From: Pseudomonadota bacterium
Lineage (GTDB): Bacteria; Pseudomonadota; Alphaproteobacteria; Reyranellales; Reyranellaceae
Length of the DNA stretch: 10,488 nt
NCBI GenBank assembly: GCA_023436825.1
Contig: JAEZHS010000169.1
Coordinates: 1 to 10,488, forward strand
Reading direction: 5' to 3'
Shown: positions 6,248 to 10,488 of the stretch, piece by piece
Position numbering within the stretch: position 1 is the first letter of the stretch
Layout of the letters: each line of letters opens with the position of its first letter
Notes under the pieces: model-generated
Databases searched by the model: none
Told to the model about the DNA's origin: nothing
What the model saw: only the letters and a program-made list of their open reading frames with translations
Program-made: the position numbers and the translations under genes

Positions 6248-6439
6248 GGATCTCGTATTGACGATGCAAAGAGCGGGAACGCTGGGCGACAGCGCAACGG
6301 AACGATACTATTACTCCAGTTTCTATTCGTCAAGTACTGAGGTCAATGTCGCTTTTCGGTCTGGCCCCAGTCCGGACCTGTCAAATCTCCGTGCGGACCT
6401 ACCAATGTATAGACTTGTGGGCACCGCTGGGCCGACCAT

Positions 6440-6832
6440 ATGCGCATCATGCGCTCCCTCCTTGTCACTGCCCTCGTGATCGTATGCCTGGCGACGCCAG
6501 CGATGGCGCAATATGCGCCGGGCTCGATCGGTAATGGCGGTCGCATGCCCGAGACCATGTCGCCCGGTGCCCTGCCGCCGCCGCCCACCATGCCCGCGCC
6601 GTCCGTGTCGACGCCAGCTCCGTCCGCCTCCTATGGCGGCCGCTATCCCAACACCGAATCGCTGTCGCGCGATAGGATCCAGTCCGAAGGTTATCGCGTG
6701 AGAGACATAAACCGGCAAAATAACGGTTCGTGGAAAGCCGACGTCACGCGCGATCCCGTACCGACGCGGCCGCAGGGCGTGCCCAGCAAGATCACCGTCT
6801 ATCCCGACGGCCGCGTCGTCGAGGAGCGCTAG
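6440..6832 (+). CDS. Small secreted PepSY-like protein, paralog 4 of 4
   Basis: This 130-residue protein has a signal peptide (about 1-23, ending PAMA), a long Pro/Ser/Ala-rich linker (24-70, with a run of four prolines) and a diverged domain (71-130). The domain has RIQSEGYRVRDI (GY 84-85), NGSW (W98), a Pro-rich insertion (105-115), the strand KITVY and a terminal PDGRVVEER. The core spacing from Tyr to Trp is 13, one less than in the other copies. It is the most diverged member, and its domain uses AGA, ATA, AAA and GGT codons that are scarce in neighbouring genes. The start could instead be the ATG at 6449; neither has a strong ribosome site. The gene runs into the REP-like doublet 9 bases past its stop. 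Confidence 0.75.
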   Translation: MRIMRSLLVTALVIVCLATPAMAQYAPGSIGNGGRMPETMSPGALPPPPTMPAPSVSTPAPSASYGGRYPNTESLSRDRIQSEGYRVRDINRQNNGSWKADVTRDPVPTRPQGVPSKITVYPDGRVVEER

Positions 6833-6840
6833 GAGCAGTA

Positions 6841-6970
6841 CTTCCTCCCCAGCAAAGCTGGGGAGGTGCCCGCGCGGCGGGCGGAGGGGTCATGGGCCGC
6901 GGCATTGCTGTCACCCATGACCCCTCCGGCCCTAGGGGCCACCTCCCCACGCTTGCGCGTGGGGAGGAAG
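6841..6970. repeat. Face-to-face REP-like doublet (BIME/REPIN type) between convergent genes
   Basis: Two copies of a roughly 56-base unit (6841-6896 and 6914-6970) face each other across a 17-base spacer. Each begins CTTCCTCCCCA, continues TGGGGAGGTG and ends CGGAGGGGTCATGGG. Each has a strong hairpin: 10 bp with loop AAA on the left (6844-6866), and 11 bp with loop TTGC on the right (6942-6967). The bases between the constant blocks differ between copies yet still pair within each copy. The element fills the gap between the convergent genes ending at 6832 and 6995 and could stop transcription from both sides. REP doublets are usually spread by RAYT (TnpA-REP) transposases; none is in the window. 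Confidence 0.8.
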
Positions 6971-6994
6971 AGTTTCGAGCGCGCCGACGAAGCG

Positions 6995-8233
6995 CTAACC
7001 CTCTGCGGCGATGCGGTCGAGAACCGGCGTCAGGTAGCGCCGAAACTCGACGGGACTCTCCGACATCGGAAAGTGCCCCATGCCCTTCATGACCTCGAAG
7101 TGTCGGGCCCCCGTCACGCGCGCGAGGGCCGCGGTCAGCTCCGGCGTCGCCGAGAGGTCGTACTCGCCGGTCAGCAGATACAATGGGCACTTGCCGTCGA
7201 GGACGGCGAGATCGGCGTTCCTGAGATCGCCGTCGCTGAAATAGTAGTTCAGGTCGCCGAGGAAGACCGACGGGCCGCCCTGCATGTAGTGCCACAGCGT
7301 CTCCCACTTGTCGGCGCCGGGCGCGGTCGGCGCGATCAGGCAGGCGACCGTGCCGGCCGCCGCTTCCTGGCCGTGGATGTCGGGCCGGTACAGCACGCCG
7401 AGATCGCGCAGCCGCGGGTCGGCGCCCGCCTCGGCATGCGTCGCCGACTGCAGGCCGATGGCCGCCCTGAAGTATGCGCCGTGATGCAGCGCCAGATGCA
7501 GCACCGCGCGACCGCCGATCGAGCAGCCCATCACCACCGGCCGCTCCAGGCCGAGCGCGCGCGATACAGTCATCACGGTGTCGACATAGAGCCGGGTCGT
7601 GAGCTGGTAGGCCTCGGTCTCGAAGCCGGCGGGCGGCGAGGACTTGCCGTGCCACGGCAGGTCGAAGGCGATGACGCGAAAGCGCGCCGTGATGCCCGGG
7701 TCGTTCAGCACTTCGCGATATTGCCGGCCATCGGCGCCGGCCGTGTGCAGGCAGAGCAAGGGAATGCCCTGCCCCGCCTCCTCGAAGTAGATGCGATGCG
7801 GCCGGCCGTTGAGGTCGAGCCGCAGATAGCGACCGACCACGGGCTCGATGATCGGCGAACCCACAGCGGGCGGGCGCCGCATCGGCTGGGACGGCCGCAG
7901 CGTCGCGAAGACCTGCTCCAGGAACAGCATGTGTCGGCCCCACGCCAGGATGTCGCCTTCGACCCGTAGATGGCCGACGCGCTGCATGCCGACGAGGCTC
8001 TGGAAGCCGACGGCCGGCACCGGCCTGGCAAACTCGGCCCAGCTTGCCGGCGAGGCGGTCAAGCTGAAGGCGGCATCCGCGGCTGCGCCCTTGTCTACCG
8101 CAATGCCCTCACCGATGCGCACCGTGACCGGCTCCGTGCCGCCCAGCGCGGCGAAGGACAACGCGGCCAGGCGGGCGCGCCGCAGCAGCGCCGCGTTGCC
8201 CTCGAGCGCCGTGGCCAGACGCGAAAAATCCAT
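6995..8233 (-). CDS. Alpha/beta hydrolase with an N-terminal SCP2-like region
   Basis: This is a 412-residue cytosolic protein. Residues about 135-410 are an alpha/beta hydrolase: HTAGADGR (163-170) at the oxyanion region, FDLPWHGKS (190-198), the nucleophile elbow MGCSIGG (235-241, Ser238), Asp359 in GEYDLS and His387 in GMGHFP complete the expected triad. Residues about 1-112 are an extra domain whose FSLTASPASWAEF and VEGDILAWGRHMLFLEQVF segments resemble the SCP2 sterol/lipid-binding fold, suggesting capture of a hydrophobic or acyl substrate. The gene is the last of the minus-strand operon, starting 3 bases after the stop of the Bug-protein gene, so translation is probably coupled. The substrate is unknown, perhaps an ester related to the imported compound. 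The hydrolase call is firm; the SCP2 call is moderate. Confidence 0.87.
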   Translation of the reverse strand: MDFSRLATALEGNAALLRRARLAALSFAALGGTEPVTVRIGEGIAVDKGAAADAAFSLTASPASWAEFARPVPAVGFQSLVGMQRVGHLRVEGDILAWGRHMLFLEQVFATLRPSQPMRRPPAVGSPIIEPVVGRYLRLDLNGRPHRIYFEEAGQGIPLLCLHTAGADGRQYREVLNDPGITARFRVIAFDLPWHGKSSPPAGFETEAYQLTTRLYVDTVMTVSRALGLERPVVMGCSIGGRAVLHLALHHGAYFRAAIGLQSATHAEAGADPRLRDLGVLYRPDIHGQEAAAGTVACLIAPTAPGADKWETLWHYMQGGPSVFLGDLNYYFSDGDLRNADLAVLDGKCPLYLLTGEYDLSATPELTAALARVTGARHFEVMKGMGHFPMSESPVEFRRYLTPVLDRIAAEG

Positions 8234-8236
8234 GGC

Positions 8237-9199
8237 TCAGTTACCCGGCTTGATGCGGGCGTCCTTGATGACCTTGCCCCACTTGGGGATGTCGACGGCA
8301 ATCGCCTGGCGCGTCTCTTCGGGCGTGCTGCCGACGATGTCGAGGCCGAGCGCCGCGAACTTCTGCTTCATCTCGGGGTCGGCCAGGACCTTCAGCGATT
8401 CGGCGCGCACCTTGTCGACGATCGGCTTGGGCAGTCCGGCCGGGCCCATCAAGGCGAACCATGACGTCGCCTCGAAGCCCGGAAAGCCCGATTCATTGAA
8501 GGTCGGCAGGTCGGGGGCGTTGGGCGAGCGCTGCAGCGAGGTGATGCCGATGCCGCGCACGCGGCCGTCGCGAACCAGCGGCAGGCTGGCGCCGGCATTC
8601 TGGATGCCGACCTGGACGACGCCGCTCATGAGATCGGAGAGGTTCGCTCCGCGGTAGGGAATGTGCTCCATCTTGATGCCGGCCAGATGGCTGAACAGCT
8701 CACCGGCAACGTGCTGCGGCGTGCCGACGCCCGGCGTGCCGTAGGAGAGCTTGCCGGGATTGGCCTTGGCGTAGGCGACCAGCTCGGCGATCGACTTCAC
8801 CGGCAGGTCGTTGTTCACCATCATGATCGACGGCATGCGCAGCGAGGTCGAGATCGGCGTCAGGTCCTTCAACGGATCGAACGGCAGGGTCTGCAGGCTG
8901 GGCAGGATGGTGATGGCGGCATTGCCCGCCCACATCAGCGTGTAGCCGTCGGGTGCCGCCTTGGCGACGCGGTCGGTGCCGATGGCGCCCGAATTGCCGG
9001 CGATGTTCTCGACGACGACCGGCTGCCCCCACGCCTGCTGGAACTTGTCGGCGAACATGCGGGCGGTGACGTCGGTCGCGCTGCCGGCCGTGAAGCCGAC
9101 CACGAGCTTGACCGGCTTTTCGGGCCAGGTGCCCTGGGCGAGCGCCGGCGTCGCCGCCAGCACGACGACAAGCGCCAAGGCACGAACGATACGAAGCAT
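8237..9199 (-). CDS. Bug-family (TctC-like) periplasmic substrate-binding protein
   Basis: The 320-residue product has a signal peptide (1-21, ending PALA) followed by the Bug signature WPEKPVKLVVGFTAGSATD, with Asp43 in the conserved ligand-contacting position, then VENIAGNSGAIGTDRVAKA and PDGYTLMW. Further family blocks are LSYGTPGVGTPQHVAGELF and EHIPYRGA. Bug proteins bind carboxylates and other small organic acids for tripartite tricarboxylate transporters or for sensing. No TctA or TctB partner is visible, and the protein lies between ABC permeases and a hydrolase, so it may be an orphan receptor. GGGAGG at 9207-9212 (minus strand) is 7 bases before the ATG. The gap from the upstream permease stop is 34 bases, consistent with one operon. 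Confidence 0.94.
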   Translation of the reverse strand: MLRIVRALALVVVLAATPALAQGTWPEKPVKLVVGFTAGSATDVTARMFADKFQQAWGQPVVVENIAGNSGAIGTDRVAKAAPDGYTLMWAGNAAITILPSLQTLPFDPLKDLTPISTSLRMPSIMMVNNDLPVKSIAELVAYAKANPGKLSYGTPGVGTPQHVAGELFSHLAGIKMEHIPYRGANLSDLMSGVVQVGIQNAGASLPLVRDGRVRGIGITSLQRSPNAPDLPTFNESGFPGFEATSWFALMGPAGLPKPIVDKVRAESLKVLADPEMKQKFAALGLDIVGSTPEETRQAIAVDIPKWGKVIKDARIKPGN

Positions 9200-9233
9200 T
9201 GGTTTTCCTCCCTTTGCCGGGAGGCTATGGCAA

Positions 9234-9899
9234 CTAGCGCCGCCCCGCCAGAGCGCGGTTCTCCAACCGGCTCAGCAGGCGAACCAGCGGCCACAGCAGC
9301 AGGAAATAGATGATCGCCGCCAGCACGATAGGCGTGGCGTTGTAGGTCAGGCTCTGCGCCTGGCGCGCCTGGAACAGGAGCTCGGGCACGGCGACGACGC
9401 TGCCGAGCGAGGTCAGCTTCACGACCTCGAGCGTGTTGGACATCAAGTCGGGCAGCACGTTGCGCACGGCCTGGGGCAGCACGATGTAGGTCATGGCCTG
9501 CAGGCGGCTGAGGCCGGTCGAGCGGCCGGCTTCGACCTGGCCCGCCGGAACGGAATCGATGCCGGCGCGCAAGATCTCGCCGTAGTAGGCGCCGGTGTTG
9601 AGGAAGAAGGCGATGGCCACGCAGGCGAAGCCGCCCAGCTCCAGGCCGGCGAACGGCAGGCCCGCGAACAGCAGCACCAGCAGCACCAGCGGCGGGAAGG
9701 CGCGGAAGAAATCGACCCAGGCCATCAGGGGCCAGCGCACCAGGCGATGATGCACAGTGGCGAGCAGCGCCAGGATCAGGCCGTTCAGCAGGCCGAGCGG
9801 CACCACGATCAGCGACAGCAGGACGGTGTTCAGGAGGCCGGCCAGCACGATCGGCCAGATCGCGGCGATGATCTCGGGATTGAAGAAGGTCTCGATCAT
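9234..9899 (-). CDS. ABC transporter permease, polar amino acid (HisM/GlnP) family, second subunit
   Basis: This is a 221-residue inner-membrane subunit with about five hydrophobic segments. The EAA loop that docks on the ATPase is at 123-150 (EAGRSTGLS, then IVLPQAVRNVLP), and the FFRAFPPLVLLVLL segment (64-77) is the usual post-TM2 signature of the His/Glu/Asp/Gln uptake family. The frame is open far upstream, but I chose the ATG at 9899 because its ATGA overlaps the stop of the preceding permease and the earlier part has no family match. The length is normal for the family. With the first permease it would form a heterodimeric channel. The ATPase is not in the window. Confidence 0.93.
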   Translation of the reverse strand: MIETFFNPEIIAAIWPIVLAGLLNTVLLSLIVVPLGLLNGLILALLATVHHRLVRWPLMAWVDFFRAFPPLVLLVLLFAGLPFAGLELGGFACVAIAFFLNTGAYYGEILRAGIDSVPAGQVEAGRSTGLSRLQAMTYIVLPQAVRNVLPDLMSNTLEVVKLTSLGSVVAVPELLFQARQAQSLTYNATPIVLAAIIYFLLLWPLVRLLSRLENRALAGRR

Positions 9900-10488
9900 C
9901 GCTTCCACGCGAACTTGGTCTCGATCCAGCGCGCGGCGACGACGACCGGCAGGAACAGCACGAGATAGGCCGCCGCTCCCATCATCAGCGGCGACGGATT
10001 GTAGGAGTTGGAGACCGCCGAGCTCGCCTGCCCCAGGATCTCGGTGACCGCCACGACGGTGCCGAGTGCGGTGCCCTTGGTGATGGCGATGGTGCGGTTG
10101 GTGAGCGGCGGGATGGTGAGCCGCATGGCCTGCGGCAGCACGACGTTCATCAGGGTCTGGCCGAACGACAGCCCGGTCGAGCGCGAGGCTTCCCACTGCC
10201 CTTTCGGGATGGAGGTGATGCCGGCCCAGAAGATCTCCTCGGAGAAGGCCATCAGCACGAAGGCGAGCGACAGCCAGGTCGACACGAAGCCCGACGGCGA
10301 GACGCCGGCCGCCGGCAGGCCGAAATAGATCAGCACGATGATGACCAGCGGCGGCAGCGAGCGGAACAGGTCGACGACGAAGATGATCAGCCAGTTGAGC
10401 GGCCGGATGGCGAGCGCACGCAGCAGCGCCAGCACGAGGCCGGCGAAGAGGCCGCTGATGATGATCAGCAAGGCGAGCTCGATGGTGA
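9896..10488 (-). CDS. ABC transporter permease, polar amino acid family, first subunit (5' end outside window)
   Basis: This is a partial gene: 196 residues are visible, and the frame is open through the right edge at 10488. The N-terminal 20-30 residues, including the start of the first membrane helix, are missing. LFRSLPPLVIIVLIYFGLP is the family segment after TM2, and the EAA loop is EASRSTGLSFGQTLMNVVLPQA. It is similar to but distinct from the second permease, as in paired GltJ/GltK-type subunits. The stop overlaps the next start as ATGA, so the two are translationally coupled. A polar amino acid or related compound is the likely substrate. Confidence 0.92.
   Translation of the reverse strand, partial: TIELALLIIISGLFAGLVLALLRALAIRPLNWLIIFVVDLFRSLPPLVIIVLIYFGLPAAGVSPSGFVSTWLSLAFVLMAFSEEIFWAGITSIPKGQWEASRSTGLSFGQTLMNVVLPQAMRLTIPPLTNRTIAITKGTALGTVVAVTEILGQASSAVSNSYNPSPLMMGAAAYLVLFLPVVVAARWIETKFAWKR

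Larger units (their letters stand above)
6114..6439. other. 326-base gene-free leader between two small secreted genes
   Basis: I find no convincing gene here. The first half is GC-rich and holds two hairpins (6138-6175 and 6222-6247). From about 6290 to 6420 the sequence becomes noticeably richer in A and T, with runs such as ACTATTACT and AATGTATAGA, as expected of a promoter region for the gene at 6440. I could not place a -35/-10 pair with acceptable spacing. Short frames through it lack ribosome sites and family-like sequence. Confidence 0.5.

Noticed and set aside
1426..6439. General-stress (EcfG) promoter GGAAC-N16/17-CGTT ahead of the small secreted genes
   Set aside because: GGAAC occurs at 6276 and 6299, but no CGTT follows at the right distance; none is seen in the other leaders.
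6162..6479. Possible small gene in the 6114-6439 gap
   Set aside because: It has a TTG start without a ribosome site, no recognisable composition, and overlaps the better supported gene at 6440.
6866..7969. 367-codon open frame on the + strand
   Set aside because: It lies opposite the alpha/beta hydrolase and runs through the REP-like doublet; no ribosome site or family pattern.
9900..10196. N-terminal extension of the second permease to 10196
   Set aside because: The added residues are the out-of-frame shadow of the first permease; the ATG at 9899 overlaps that gene's stop as ATGA, the normal coupling for such pairs.

Overview
The window is high-GC bacterial chromosome, most like an alphaproteobacterium of the Rhodospirillales/Hyphomicrobiales type (a Reyranella- or Bradyrhizobium-like genome is my guess, not shown). 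The reasons are strong G/C bias at third codon positions, a Bug-family (TctC) binding protein, NnrU and YbaK proteins of the form common in that group, and a paired REP-like repeat of the CCTCCCC...GGGGAGG kind. I see no rRNA, tRNA, CRISPR array, transposase or phage gene. It reads as ordinary chromosome carrying many small exported proteins.

Layout. 65-622 (-) is a secreted, cysteine-rich MORN-repeat protein, divergent from an NnrU-family membrane protein at 783-1355 (+). A dense regulatory leader (1351-1486) precedes the first small secreted protein (1487-1804), which ends in a textbook terminator (1831-1861). An isochorismatase-fold amidohydrolase (1892-2527, +) then abuts, stop to stop, a YbaK-type aminoacyl-tRNA deacylase (2528-2986, -). 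A second small secreted protein (3047-3364, +) and a secreted MliC-like lysozyme inhibitor (3420-3785, +) converge on a small membrane protein (3789-4133, -). That gene lies downstream of a CAT-type amino acid permease (4177-5625, -). Two more small secreted proteins follow (5787-6113 and 6440-6832, +). A face-to-face REP-like doublet (6841-6970) separates them from a minus-strand operon.

The minus-strand operon, read from the right edge inwards, holds two polar-amino-acid ABC permease subunits (the first cut by the window edge, joined by an ATGA overlap), a Bug-family periplasmic binding protein, and an alpha/beta hydrolase with an N-terminal SCP2-like region. It looks like a small-molecule uptake and hydrolysis unit. 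Its ATPase and usual binding protein, if present, lie beyond 10488.

The most interesting feature is the set of four diverged single-domain secreted proteins (1487, 3047, 5787, 6440). All are on the + strand, and all have a signal peptide, a variable Pro/Ala-rich linker and one PepSY-like domain ending in arginine at the last codon. They are spread among unrelated genes within 5.4 kb. With the MliC-like, MORN and Bug proteins, seven of the fifteen genes encode predicted Sec-exported products.
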